The notes: generated from the sequence alone by a model not told the origin. Shown: positions 13,291-21,275, counted from the first letter of the stretch. The stretch is 23,752 bases of DNA from JBAZOY01 sp041648505 (GCA_041648505.1 JBAZOY010000035.1:1-23752); one strand, 5' to 3'. A program made the numbers and translations.

Positions 13291-14802
13291 ATGGCTATTG
13301 TTTTTATTTCGAGTACTTCGGTAGAGCTAAGAAAGGAGGTAGCTGAAAACCTGGCTCGTAAGCTGGGATATCCCTGCCTCAGTCGGGAAGAAGTAGTCGA
13401 CCGGGCTACTGAGGCGGGTATACCGGTGGGCAAGCTGGAAATGGCGGTTATTAAAAGTCCTGCTCCTTCTGAACGCCTGGCTCGCCTGAAAGAACGGTTT
13501 TTGGCTTTTGTTACTGCTGTTATATGTGAGCAGGCCGGAGAAAAAAATCTGATTTATCACGGTCGCGGGGGGCATTTTCTATTGCAGAATATCTCCCATG
13601 TCTTTCGCATACGACTGGTACCCAACAGAGAATCCCGGATCCAAACCACCATGCTTCGACTGCGTATGGATCGGCCTCAAGCGGAGAAATACATCCGGCA
13701 GGTGGATCAGGACATTGAAAAATGGGTACATCTTGTCCATGGCCAGGAGATCAATGATCCCAGACAATATGATCTTATTCTCAATCTCGAGAATATGAGC
13801 ATGGCTAACGCCAGTGCCGCCCTCTGTTCCATGGCCGAATTACCGGATTTTCGTCCGACCCCGGCCTCGATAAGGACTATGGAGGACCACTGCCTGGCTG
13901 CTCACGCGCGTCTGAAATTGGCCCTTGATGGGCGAACGGCTGAGGCGGATTTAAGGGTTTCAGCTAATGAGGGGGTAATTACTGTGACTTATATGCCCCG
14001 ACAATCCCAGGTGGCCAAATTCATTCCAGAAGTCTTGGCCGATCTTAGGGGAATTAAGGAAGTACTGGCTACCATGGCTGAAACAAACATCCTCTGGATA
14101 CAGGAAGCCTTTACTCCTCAATCCGAGACTTATACTCAGTTAAATCAGATTGCCCAGCGCTGGGGAGCAGCGATTGAATTGCTTCGATTTGTATCTTCTC
14201 TCGAGAACGGAGAAAAAGCCTCTGAAGAAATTTCCCCTGTGCTGTCATCCGGGCGTATGGAGAAAGAAGGGTACGTGGGAGGGATTGGAGAGGACATCCC
14301 GGATATTCCCGAAAGCGATGACGGGGGTTTGAAGCAAACTATGGAGGAACTCATTCGGCAGGGCCGATCGGGGGGAAGTCACGCCTTAGCGGGGAACTTC
14401 CAGGCACTATCATCGGCCATCAGCCGCAATGCAAATTATAGTCTGGTAGTTATTGGTGATCTTTTCCTCTCTAAAGCTGAGATAGCTCGGCCCCGGATGG
14501 TCCGGGATTTAAAAATGTTTCTGGGGGAACGAATTCGTGTCCCGGTAATTTCCGGGGATGAGTTGCAAGAAAAATACCTTTTTAGCCGCAAACAGTTGGT
14601 TAAACTTCTGATCTTTATGGCTGCTGTTGCGGGAATCTACTGGGCCGTTTTCACCAATCAAGAACCCATCCTGATTTTCATTCAAAAGTACAAGGGTTGG
14701 AATTTGCTTTCGCTGATAACAATCGGCCTATTCACTCCACTGCTCGCCTATCTCTATGGAACAGTGGCTCACCTCTTTTTAAAGATGATCAAATTTGATT
14801 AA
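13291..14802 (+). CDS. Large cytidylate kinase-like/BON-like/membrane fusion protein
   Basis: The 503-residue protein repeats and extends the architecture of the 10404 gene. Residues 1-190 have a cytidylate kinase-like layout (AIVFISSTSV, KLGYPCLSREEVVDRA, NLIYHGRGGHFLL), but the phosphate loop is replaced by SVELRKEVAEN, without any of the usual glycines. About 195-270 is BON-like (AHARLKLALDGRTAEADLRV). A low-similarity middle region follows, with a segment NYSLVVIGDLFLSK through MFLGERIRVPVISGDE that recalls universal stress proteins. The end carries two hydrophobic helices (about 435-455 and 472-498), so the protein is probably anchored in the inner membrane with its bulk in the cytoplasm. 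I start at ATG 13291, nine bases after AAGGA, rather than the ATG at 13282. The exporter gene follows at 11 bp. Confidence 0.75.
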   Translation: MAIVFISSTSVELRKEVAENLARKLGYPCLSREEVVDRATEAGIPVGKLEMAVIKSPAPSERLARLKERFLAFVTAVICEQAGEKNLIYHGRGGHFLLQNISHVFRIRLVPNRESRIQTTMLRLRMDRPQAEKYIRQVDQDIEKWVHLVHGQEINDPRQYDLILNLENMSMANASAALCSMAELPDFRPTPASIRTMEDHCLAAHARLKLALDGRTAEADLRVSANEGVITVTYMPRQSQVAKFIPEVLADLRGIKEVLATMAETNILWIQEAFTPQSETYTQLNQIAQRWGAAIELLRFVSSLENGEKASEEISPVLSSGRMEKEGYVGGIGEDIPDIPESDDGGLKQTMEELIRQGRSGGSHALAGNFQALSSAISRNANYSLVVIGDLFLSKAEIARPRMVRDLKMFLGERIRVPVISGDELQEKYLFSRKQLVKLLIFMAAVAGIYWAVFTNQEPILIFIQKYKGWNLLSLITIGLFTPLLAYLYGTVAHLFLKMIKFD

Positions 14803-14813
14803 AGGAGAATACC

Positions 14814-15932
14814 ATGACCGGAGAGCTAGTTAATCTATTTATTCCTCTTGATCTTTCCACCTGCGTACAGGTTGTTATATTAGGGTTTATCGGTGGAGTT
14901 TTAAGCGGGTTTATTGGAAGTGGCGGTGCCTTTTTCATGACACCGGGCATGATGAATCTGGGGGTCAACGGAGTGGTTGCTGTAGCAAGCAATATTACTC
15001 ACAAATTCGGCAAAGCCATGATGGGTTCCAGGAAGCACGGAGAGATGGGGAATGTTGATAAAAAGCTGGCTATTTTTCTATTAGCCACTGCTTTTCTCGG
15101 TATCCGGATAGCCGTATGGATTAACAGCCTGTTGTTCAAAGGTGGAGGCGATGGTCACGGGACAGCTCAAGGAGCGGGAGCCAATCTCTATATCAGCGTT
15201 GTTTTTGTCAGTATTCTCACTCTGGTAGGAGCATCTATGCTCCGGGACACCTTAAAGAAGAGTAACGATAGCGAGGATGCCGGACCTTCCAGGAAAATAA
15301 CTGAATTTTTAGCGAATTTGCATATTCCCCCTTTCATTTATTTTAAGGTGGCCGATGTCAGGATTTCTCTCTGGATTTTGCTCCTAGTGGGATTGGCTAC
15401 CGGATATCTGGCCGGCACCATAGGGGTAGGAGGATTTATTGGGGTGCCTTCTATGATTTATATTTTTGGTATGTCCACAGCAGTAGCAGCAGGTACAGAG
15501 CTTTATCTGGCCATGTTTATGGGGGCTTTCGGCGCGCTTAACTATGCCTGGGAAGGATTTGTAGATATTCGCTTAACCATGTTACTCTTCCTCGGTTCTC
15601 TGGTAGGAGTTTATCTTGGCGCCTATGGGGTGAAAGTAGTTGGTGAAAAATACATACGCCTGGTAACAGGCATGATTATCATCCTTTGCGTATTGAGCCG
15701 TGCGATTTCCATACCCGTATATTTAAGACAGTTAGGATATCTAAACATTAGTCCCAGTCTGGATATCTGGTTCAATAGCGCCAGCAAGTATCTTCTTTTT
15801 GCCAGTGGTATCTTTGGGGTAACAGTCATTCTTTACCAAGTCTTCCAGGCCTATACAGCAAGAAAGAGGGTTCAGATGACCCTATCCTATGGTCGCAATC
15901 CTGAGTTTCTTAATGCGGAGGAAAAAATATGA
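14814..15932 (+). CDS. TauE/SafE (TSUP) family membrane transporter
   Basis: This 372-residue integral membrane protein belongs to the sulfite/sulfoacetate exporter-type TSUP family. The two signature halves are visible: GGVLSGFIGSGGAFFMTPGM near residue 28 and YLAGTIGVGGFIGVPSMIYI near 200. At least eight hydrophobic helices are apparent. It is longer than the usual 250-270 residues because of an inserted segment (about 100-185) with a Gly-rich loop and a charged stretch KKSNDSEDAGPSRK. AAAGGAGA precedes the ATG. The stop overlaps the next start in ATGA, so the receiver downstream is translationally coupled. Substrate cannot be read from sequence; small sulfur oxyanions or organosulfonates are the family norm. 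Its placement in a signalling operon suggests it is either the regulated output or part of the sensing apparatus. Confidence 0.9.
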   Translation: MTGELVNLFIPLDLSTCVQVVILGFIGGVLSGFIGSGGAFFMTPGMMNLGVNGVVAVASNITHKFGKAMMGSRKHGEMGNVDKKLAIFLLATAFLGIRIAVWINSLLFKGGGDGHGTAQGAGANLYISVVFVSILTLVGASMLRDTLKKSNDSEDAGPSRKITEFLANLHIPPFIYFKVADVRISLWILLLVGLATGYLAGTIGVGGFIGVPSMIYIFGMSTAVAAGTELYLAMFMGAFGALNYAWEGFVDIRLTMLLFLGSLVGVYLGAYGVKVVGEKYIRLVTGMIIILCVLSRAISIPVYLRQLGYLNISPSLDIWFNSASKYLLFASGIFGVTVILYQVFQAYTARKRVQMTLSYGRNPEFLNAEEKI

Positions 15933-16336
15933 AGAACAAATTGCAAATTCTTATTCTGGACGACGAGCCCATTGTGGGAAAGCGGTTAGGCCCTGCCTTG
16001 ACTAAAATGGGTGCCGAGGTGGAGGTTTATGAAGACCCTCATCGCGTCTTAGAGCGTATGAAAGAAAAAACTTTTGATATTGTAGTCACCGATATTCGTA
16101 TGGAAGACATTGATGGGATCGAGATTCTGGAAATAGTCAAGGCGAAATCGGAGCACACCAAAGTGATCATGATTACAGGCTATGCCACCGTGGAGCTGGC
16201 CCGAGAATCCTTGGGCAAAGGGGCTTTTGATTTTATCGCTAAACCTTTTAAGCCCGATGACCTGAGAGAAGTCATTGTCAGGGCCGCCGAATCCCTGGGA
16301 TTCAAGGGACTGTCCTGGACAGGTTCACCCACCTGA
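15929..16336 (+). CDS. Second receiver-only response regulator
   Basis: The 135-residue CheY-like receiver has D11-D12, phospho-acceptor D55 in VVTDIRM, and IAKPF with the conserved Lys. It is about 65% identical by eye to the receiver at 11274 and has no output domain. Its start overlaps the stop of the exporter gene (ATGA), and GGAGG lies just upstream. It closes the gene run that begins at 9928. Having two near-identical receivers but one kinase suggests competition, a phosphate sink, or receiver-specific partners (possibly the two kinase-like proteins). Confidence 0.92.
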   Translation: MKNKLQILILDDEPIVGKRLGPALTKMGAEVEVYEDPHRVLERMKEKTFDIVVTDIRMEDIDGIEILEIVKAKSEHTKVIMITGYATVELARESLGKGAFDFIAKPFKPDDLREVIVRAAESLGFKGLSWTGSPT

Positions 16337-16362
16337 AAAGAGTGACGAATTCTCCATTATGT

Positions 16363-16386
16363 TTCCCTCCCTTGATGGGGAGGGAA
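16363..16386 (+). terminator. Stem-loop after the signalling operon, possible terminator
   Basis: TTCCCTCCC and GGGAGGGAA form a perfect 9-bp stem around a 6-base loop, 27 bp after the last stop. No T-run follows, so intrinsic termination is uncertain; it may instead protect the transcript 3' end. Confidence 0.4.
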
Positions 16387-16538
16387 CTGGATTAGAAATA
16401 TCTGGACAAAATGATATTGCCCGTTTCTCTCTATCACTTATTCTAATGCCTCGCCGTCATATTGTTCATTGCAGGTATCCTTCCTAAAATCATCGTAGGT
16501 ATTTAACCTAAAGTATACACAAAGGATAATTAGGTTTC

Positions 16539-16567
16539 TTGAAAACACTTGCCACTTCTGGTACACT
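16539..16567 (+). promoter_or_regulatory. Possible sigma-70 promoter for glycogen phosphorylase
   Basis: TTGAAA (16539-16544) and TACACT (16562-16567) are 17 bp apart, about 150 bp before the phosphorylase start. The -35 is good and the -10 moderate. Confidence 0.4.
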
Positions 16568-16628
16568 AATATTTGTTTTTATGAGTGTTTCTTTTTTTCT
16601 TTGGTTTTTTATTCAACCACTACATAAG

Positions 16629-16663
16629 CAGACTTTAAAGACAGGCGAAGCTATCATCAACTT
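16629..16663 (+). repeat. 35-bp direct repeat, upstream copy
   Basis: CAGACTTTAAAGACAGG and the following 18 bases match 19526-19560, inside the PAS-regulator gene, with two mismatches. Translated in the matching frame both give QTLKTGEAIINL. The two copies bracket the phosphorylase gene. Confidence 0.85.
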
Positions 16664-16715
16664 ATCCAAGGCCCGTGCGTGACTTTTTAACCCTTTATCT
16701 GTTTGGAGGTTTTTT

Positions 16716-19190
16716 ATGAACCAAAATACTCAGAACCCAAGCGGCAGACTCGCTCCTGCAATAACAGTAAAGGCCACCTTGAAAGACGATATCCGCCGTC
16801 ATATTCTATTCACTCTGGGTAATGATCCGGAGAAGCCCGATCTGTATTCCATTTATATGGGGCTGGCATACTGTGTGCGCGACCGACTGATCGAGCGCTG
16901 GGTCAAAACCCAGCGCTCGCTTTACGATACCCTGGCCAAGCGGGTCTATTTTTTATCTCTGGAATTTTTACCGGGCCGGTTTCTGAAAAACTATCTCATC
17001 AGCCTGAATATGGAGGAAGAGGCCCGCCGGACGCTGCAGGAAATGGGAATCGATCTGGACGAACTGGAGGAAGAGGAATGGGACGCCGGTCTCGGCAACG
17101 GCGGCCTGGGGCGCCTGGCGTCCTGTTACATGGACTCCATTGCCTGTCTCAAACTGCCGGGATACGGATACGGCATCTTGTATGACTACGGCATCTTTCA
17201 TCAGGTCCTGGAAAACGGCAGCCAGCGCGAGCAGTGCGACAACTGGCGCCGGCGCGGCAACCCCTGGGAAATCAAGCGCGCTCAGCATCTGGAACCGATC
17301 CGGTTCTACGGTCGATCCGAGCCCTACCGCGACAACGAGGGACGGCTCCGCTACCGCTGGGTCGGTGGCGAAATCGTTATGGCAATGGCCTGTGACATAC
17401 TTATTCCCGGCTACGGTGATGATTATGTCACCAATATGCGCTTATGGGCCGCGCAATCCAGCCGCGAATTTAATCTGGAAAACTTCAGCCATGGCGATTA
17501 TATCGGCGCGGTGCAGTCCAAAGTGATGGGTGAGAACATTTCCAAGGTGCTCTATCCCAGCGATGAAATCGAAGCGGGTAAAGAGCTGCGGCTCAAACAG
17601 CAGTATTTCTTCGTCGCGGCGACACTGGCCGACATACTCAGGCGTTTCAGGAAACAGAGCGATTCGTTTGTGGATTTTCCGGATTTTGTGGCCATTCAAC
17701 TGAATGACACCCATCCCACCATTGCCATCCCGGAACTCATGCGCGTTCTGATGGATGAGCACGCTCTGGAATGGGACGACGCCTGGGCCGTCTGTGAAAA
17801 AACGTTTGCTTATACCAATCATACGGTGTTACCAGAGGCGCTGGAAACCTGGCCGGTAGGACTGATCGGTCGGCTGTTGCCCCGGCATTTGGAAATCATT
17901 TATGAAATCAATCATTGTTTTCTGGCGGCGGTGAGAAAAAGATGCCCTGACGACCAGCATTTGCCAACCAACCTTTCCCTCATCCAGGAAGGAGCCGTGC
18001 AGCAGGTGCGCATGGCTCATCTTGCGGTCGTCGGAAGCCATTCGGTTAACGGGGTAGCTGCCCTGCACTCCCGTATTTTGAAAAACGGCCTGTTCAGAGA
18101 TTTTGACCGGTTTTTCCCCGGTCGTATCAAAAACGTCACCAACGGCATCACACCACGCCAGTGGCTGCTTCAGGCCAATCCGTCACTGTCGCGGCTGATT
18201 ACGTCGGTAATCGGACCGGGCTGGATTAACGCGCTCGACCAGTTCGAAAAACTGGCACCGTACGCAGATGACCCCAAATTCCGCGACGCCTGGATGGCAT
18301 CGAAACGGGAAAATAAACAAAGGCTGGCTTGCTATATTCTGCGCAAAACCGGACAAGAGGTGGACCCGAACACCATGTTCGACGTGCAGGTCAAACGCAT
18401 CCACGAATACAAACGCCAGTTGCTCAATATCCTGCACGTGATCACACAGTATAACCGCATCAAGGCAGACCCTGCGGCAGCGGTTGTGCCGCGCACCGTG
18501 ATATTTGCCGGAAAAGCCGCACCGTCCTATTATCAGGCCAAACGGATCATCACGCTGATCAATTCAGTTGCGGACGTGGTCAACAGCGATCCGGAGGTCC
18601 GGGCAAAGCTGCGGGTACTTTTCCTCCCCAATTACTGCGTCTCCAATTCCGAAAAAATCGTTGCGGCAGCCGACCTTTCCGAGCAGATCTCAACCGCGGG
18701 TATGGAAGCTTCCGGAACGGGAAACATGAAGATGGCGCTGAACGGCGCACTGACCATCGGGACCATGGACGGCGCCAATGTGGAGATTATGGAGGAGGTG
18801 GGCCGTGAAAATATATTCATTTTCGGCTTGACGGCTGAAGAAGTAACGGCCCTGCGCAACCGTGGTTACGATCCCGTAACATATTACGCCGGTGACGAAG
18901 AGCTTAGAAGAGTTCTTGACATGATCGTCTCGGGCTTTTTTTCACACGGTCAACAGGAACTGTTTGCCCCGATCATCAGGGCGCTGCGCGACCATGGTGA
19001 TTACTATATGATTCTGGCAGACTATCGTTCTTACATTACTGCTCAGGAAGAAGTCAGCCGGTTGTTTCAGAACCCGGATGAATGGGTGCGCCGTTCCATT
19101 CTCAACACCGCCCATATGGGCAAGTTCTCCAGCGACAGGGCAGTCATGGAATATGCCGAAAATATCTGGCGGGTACACCCCCTCGCATAA
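16716..19190 (+). CDS. glgP: Glycogen/alpha-glucan phosphorylase (GT35)
   Basis: The enzyme cleaves alpha-1,4-glucans with phosphate to release glucose-1-phosphate in the cytoplasm. The 824 residues match the standard length of the classical family. The pyridoxal-phosphate lysine is K672 in SGTGNMKMALNGA, followed by IGTMDGANVEI. The N-terminal signatures YFLSLEFLPGR and GLGNGGLGRLASCYMDS, and the central LNDTHPTIAIPELMR and VKRIHEYKRQLLN blocks, are all intact. The start has GGAGGT nine bases upstream. The gene is visibly richer in G+C and in GCG/GGC/CGC codons than its neighbours, and it is the only carbohydrate-metabolism gene here, which suggests recent acquisition. It probably uses the promoter near 16540. 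No debranching or ADP-glucose genes accompany it. Confidence 0.96.
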   Translation: MNQNTQNPSGRLAPAITVKATLKDDIRRHILFTLGNDPEKPDLYSIYMGLAYCVRDRLIERWVKTQRSLYDTLAKRVYFLSLEFLPGRFLKNYLISLNMEEEARRTLQEMGIDLDELEEEEWDAGLGNGGLGRLASCYMDSIACLKLPGYGYGILYDYGIFHQVLENGSQREQCDNWRRRGNPWEIKRAQHLEPIRFYGRSEPYRDNEGRLRYRWVGGEIVMAMACDILIPGYGDDYVTNMRLWAAQSSREFNLENFSHGDYIGAVQSKVMGENISKVLYPSDEIEAGKELRLKQQYFFVAATLADILRRFRKQSDSFVDFPDFVAIQLNDTHPTIAIPELMRVLMDEHALEWDDAWAVCEKTFAYTNHTVLPEALETWPVGLIGRLLPRHLEIIYEINHCFLAAVRKRCPDDQHLPTNLSLIQEGAVQQVRMAHLAVVGSHSVNGVAALHSRILKNGLFRDFDRFFPGRIKNVTNGITPRQWLLQANPSLSRLITSVIGPGWINALDQFEKLAPYADDPKFRDAWMASKRENKQRLACYILRKTGQEVDPNTMFDVQVKRIHEYKRQLLNILHVITQYNRIKADPAAAVVPRTVIFAGKAAPSYYQAKRIITLINSVADVVNSDPEVRAKLRVLFLPNYCVSNSEKIVAAADLSEQISTAGMEASGTGNMKMALNGALTIGTMDGANVEIMEEVGRENIFIFGLTAEEVTALRNRGYDPVTYYAGDEELRRVLDMIVSGFFSHGQQELFAPIIRALRDHGDYYMILADYRSYITAQEEVSRLFQNPDEWVRRSILNTAHMGKFSSDRAVMEYAENIWRVHPLA

Positions 19191-19318
19191 AGAGCGGGTT
19201 TCCGTCATTACAGGCGACAATCTTTTTAAAGAGGGCAGGAATGTATTTTTTATTTCTCAGGGTAACCGGTAAAGTTGAGAGGTTTGGCCATATCTCAATC
19301 ACAGGTGGTGAATAAGTA

Positions 19319-20653
19319 ATGAGGACGGACAAGGAAGGTTCCTTTTTCAATATTATCCTGGATAGTATAGCTGACATGGTCTTCACCATCAATGACAAGG
19401 ATGAGATTACCTCCTTTAACCGGGCGGCGGAAGAAATCACGGGCTTTAGTAAAGACGAGGCTATCGGGCAGCATTGCTTCAATATCTTCAGAGCTAATAT
19501 CTGCCAGACTAACTGTGCCCTCAAACAGACTTTAAAGACAGGTGAAGCTATCATCAATTTGCCCATTAATATCCTCAACAAAAAGGGGAAAGAAATACCC
19601 GGAAGTATCAGTACATACGTACTCAAAGACGAAAAAGGAGAGGTTATTGGCGCGGTGGAGACCTTTAGAGACCTCTCGGTGGTAGAAGAATTGAAGAAGG
19701 AGATAACGCGACAGTATTCCCTTGAGGATATTATTAGTAAGAATCATCAAATTCAGGAGATATTTCATATTCTCCCGGATATTGCTAAAAGTGACTCCAC
19801 CGTTCTGATCCATGGCCCCAGCGGTTCGGGTAAAGAGCTTTTTGCCGGAGCTATCCACAACCTGAGCCACCGGAAAAGATATCCCTATGTGAAGGTAAAC
19901 TGCGGAGCACTTCCCGATACACTTCTGGAGTCCGAACTTTTTGGGTATTTTAAAGGAGCTTTTACTGATGCCAGGAGAGATAAACCAGGCCGATTTGCCC
20001 TAGCAGAAGGGGGTACCATCTTCCTGGACGAGATAGGGGATATGTCTCCCGCTCTTCAGGTGAAAATTCTTCGAGTCTTACAGGAGAAAGAGTATGAGCC
20101 ACTGGGAGGAACAGGCACAATTAAGGCTGATGTAAGGATAATAACTGCCAGTAACAGAGATCTATATGAGCTTGTTAGAACCGGGATTTTCAGGGAGGAC
20201 CTGTTTTATCGGCTCAACGTGGTTAAGATTGAACTTCCACCTCTGGCCGAACGGAGGGAAGATATCCCCCTTCTCATAGATAACTTCATTCATAAGTTCA
20301 ATTTAAGAAAAGGGAAAAAGATTGCCGGGGTTTCCGATACCGTAATGGAATTTCTAATGGGCTATGATTTTCCCGGTAACATACGGGAACTGGAAAATAT
20401 AATTGAACATGCCTTTGTCCTGTGTAAAGAAAATATTATCGAACTAAAGCACCTGCCCCCGGAGTTCATTCGGGGTTTCAAGGAAAGAAAAACTCCACCC
20501 AAACCAACCGTGAGCCATCCCCTGAAAAATGCTGAGGCAGAGTTAATCCAGAGGATCATGGAAAAACACCACGGAAATAGAACGGAAACTGCCCGAGAAT
20601 TGAAGATCAACCGCTCAACACTATGGAGAAAGATCAGAAAGTATGGTCTTTAA
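19319..20653 (+). CDS. PAS-domain sigma-54-dependent transcriptional activator
   Basis: The 444-residue activator carries its own sensor instead of a receiver. A PAS domain (about 8-120) contains three cysteines, C53, C62 and C66 (the last two as CQTNC), suggesting a redox, metal or Fe-S input. The AAA+ domain has a Walker A loop GPSGSGKE at 166-173, the sigma-54 contact loop as GAFTDA (213-218) and Walker B TIFLDE. The C-terminal Fis-type helix-turn-helix reads GNRTETARELKINRSTLWRK. The variant GAFTDA appears to be shared by other PAS-type members of this family, so I do not take it as loss of function. It sits directly upstream of a sigma-54 promoter and the NifX/Mrp operon, its likely target. 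GGTGGTG precedes the ATG. Confidence 0.93.
   Translation: MRTDKEGSFFNIILDSIADMVFTINDKDEITSFNRAAEEITGFSKDEAIGQHCFNIFRANICQTNCALKQTLKTGEAIINLPINILNKKGKEIPGSISTYVLKDEKGEVIGAVETFRDLSVVEELKKEITRQYSLEDIISKNHQIQEIFHILPDIAKSDSTVLIHGPSGSGKELFAGAIHNLSHRKRYPYVKVNCGALPDTLLESELFGYFKGAFTDARRDKPGRFALAEGGTIFLDEIGDMSPALQVKILRVLQEKEYEPLGGTGTIKADVRIITASNRDLYELVRTGIFREDLFYRLNVVKIELPPLAERREDIPLLIDNFIHKFNLRKGKKIAGVSDTVMEFLMGYDFPGNIRELENIIEHAFVLCKENIIELKHLPPEFIRGFKERKTPPKPTVSHPLKNAEAELIQRIMEKHHGNRTETARELKINRSTLWRKIRKYGL
19526..19560 (+). repeat. 35-bp direct repeat, copy within the PAS domain
   Basis: This is the in-gene copy (codons for QTLKTGEAIINL) of the repeat at 16629-16663, with two mismatches, both C/T. 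It is probably the source of the upstream copy, since it lies in an intact gene. Confidence 0.85.
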
Positions 20654-20665
20654 ATGCTGGTGTCA

Positions 20666-20694
20666 GTTGCATTTATGAAACTGTTGCATGCAAC
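20666..20694. promoter_or_regulatory. Tandem dyads, probable activator binding sites
   Basis: GTTGCATTTATGAAAC (20666-20681, imperfect dyad) and GTTGCATGCAAC (20683-20694, perfect 12-bp palindrome) lie 115-145 bp upstream of the sigma-54 promoter, the normal place for enhancer sites. A further TTGCAC is at 20706-20711. Binding by the PAS activator is inferred. Confidence 0.6.
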
Positions 20695-20809
20695 GTGATG
20701 CGTTATTGCACCTAAATATCAAACACTTTCCTTCTCTTTTGCTATCGTAGACCATCATAAAATCCTGTATTTACTATCCTTCAAACATATTATTACAATT
20801 ATCCCATCC

Positions 20810-20825
20810 TGGCATACCCTTTGCG
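20810..20825 (+). promoter_or_regulatory. Sigma-54 (-24/-12) promoter of the NifX/Mrp operon
   Basis: TGGCATACCCTTTGCG has GG at 20811-20812 and GC at 20823-20824, exactly 10 bases apart, with a near-perfect TGGCA and TTGC. It lies 25 bp before the first gene and 157 bp after a sigma-54 activator gene. Confidence 0.88.
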
Positions 20826-20849
20826 ACTATTATGCGACGGAGGTAAAAG

Positions 20850-21260
20850 ATGAAGGTTGCCATACCCCTCTTCGGTAATTGGATCTCTCCCCGTTTCGGT
20901 TTTTCCTCTGAAATGTGGCTTCTAAATATAGAACAGGGAAAGATAATTTCTCAAAGTAGGATATCGATGACCGGGTTAGCAATTCCCCAGTGGCTTAACC
21001 ATATTTCCTCTTTGGGGGTTGACAGTATTATCTGTGGTGGGATAGATCGGTTTTGTCATCATCAGCTTGAAAATCTGGGAATATCGGTTATTCCTGAGAT
21101 TGTTGGTGAGGCCAACGAGGTTCTCAGCCTGTTTTTAAACGGGGAACTACAGCCGGGTCTTCGAATCTGCCCGGGTAAGGGGAGAAATTTTAGAGGAAGA
21201 AGAGGAAGAGAAGGTATGCCCCTAGGACTGCCGGGGGCAATGGATGAAAAGAAAAAATAA
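20850..21260 (+). CDS. NifX/NifB-type (dinitrogenase Fe-Mo cofactor) domain protein
   Basis: The 136-residue protein has the small RNase H-like fold of NifX, NafY and the NifB C-terminus, which carries iron-sulfur or Fe-Mo-type clusters. The diagnostic opening KVAIPLFGNWISPRFGFSS, the central GVDSIICGGIDRF and the later GISVIPEIVGEANEVL are present. A basic Gly/Arg-rich tail (GKGRNFRGRRGREG) follows the fold, which is unusual for NifX itself. It is the first gene behind the sigma-54 promoter, with GGAGGT upstream of the ATG, and the ATPase gene begins 15 bp after the stop. No nif structural genes are near, so nitrogen fixation should not be assumed. Confidence 0.85.
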   Translation: MKVAIPLFGNWISPRFGFSSEMWLLNIEQGKIISQSRISMTGLAIPQWLNHISSLGVDSIICGGIDRFCHHQLENLGISVIPEIVGEANEVLSLFLNGELQPGLRICPGKGRNFRGRRGREGMPLGLPGAMDEKKK

Positions 21261-21275
21261 AGGAGAGTAAGCATT

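Larger units (their letters stand above)
16337..16715. other. Intergenic region between the signalling operon and glycogen phosphorylase
   Basis: The region holds a stem-loop at 16363-16386, a possible sigma-70 promoter at 16539-16567 and a 35-bp copy of part of the downstream PAS-regulator gene at 16629-16663. A TTG-started frame of 47 codons (16539-16682) encodes a hydrophobic segment and then the translated repeat. It may be a decayed fragment rather than a gene. Confidence 0.5.

Noticed and set aside
19275..19298. TTGAGA/TCTCAA inverted repeat before the PAS regulator
   Set aside because: The stem is only 6 bp with a 12-base loop and no T-run; too weak to call a terminator or operator.
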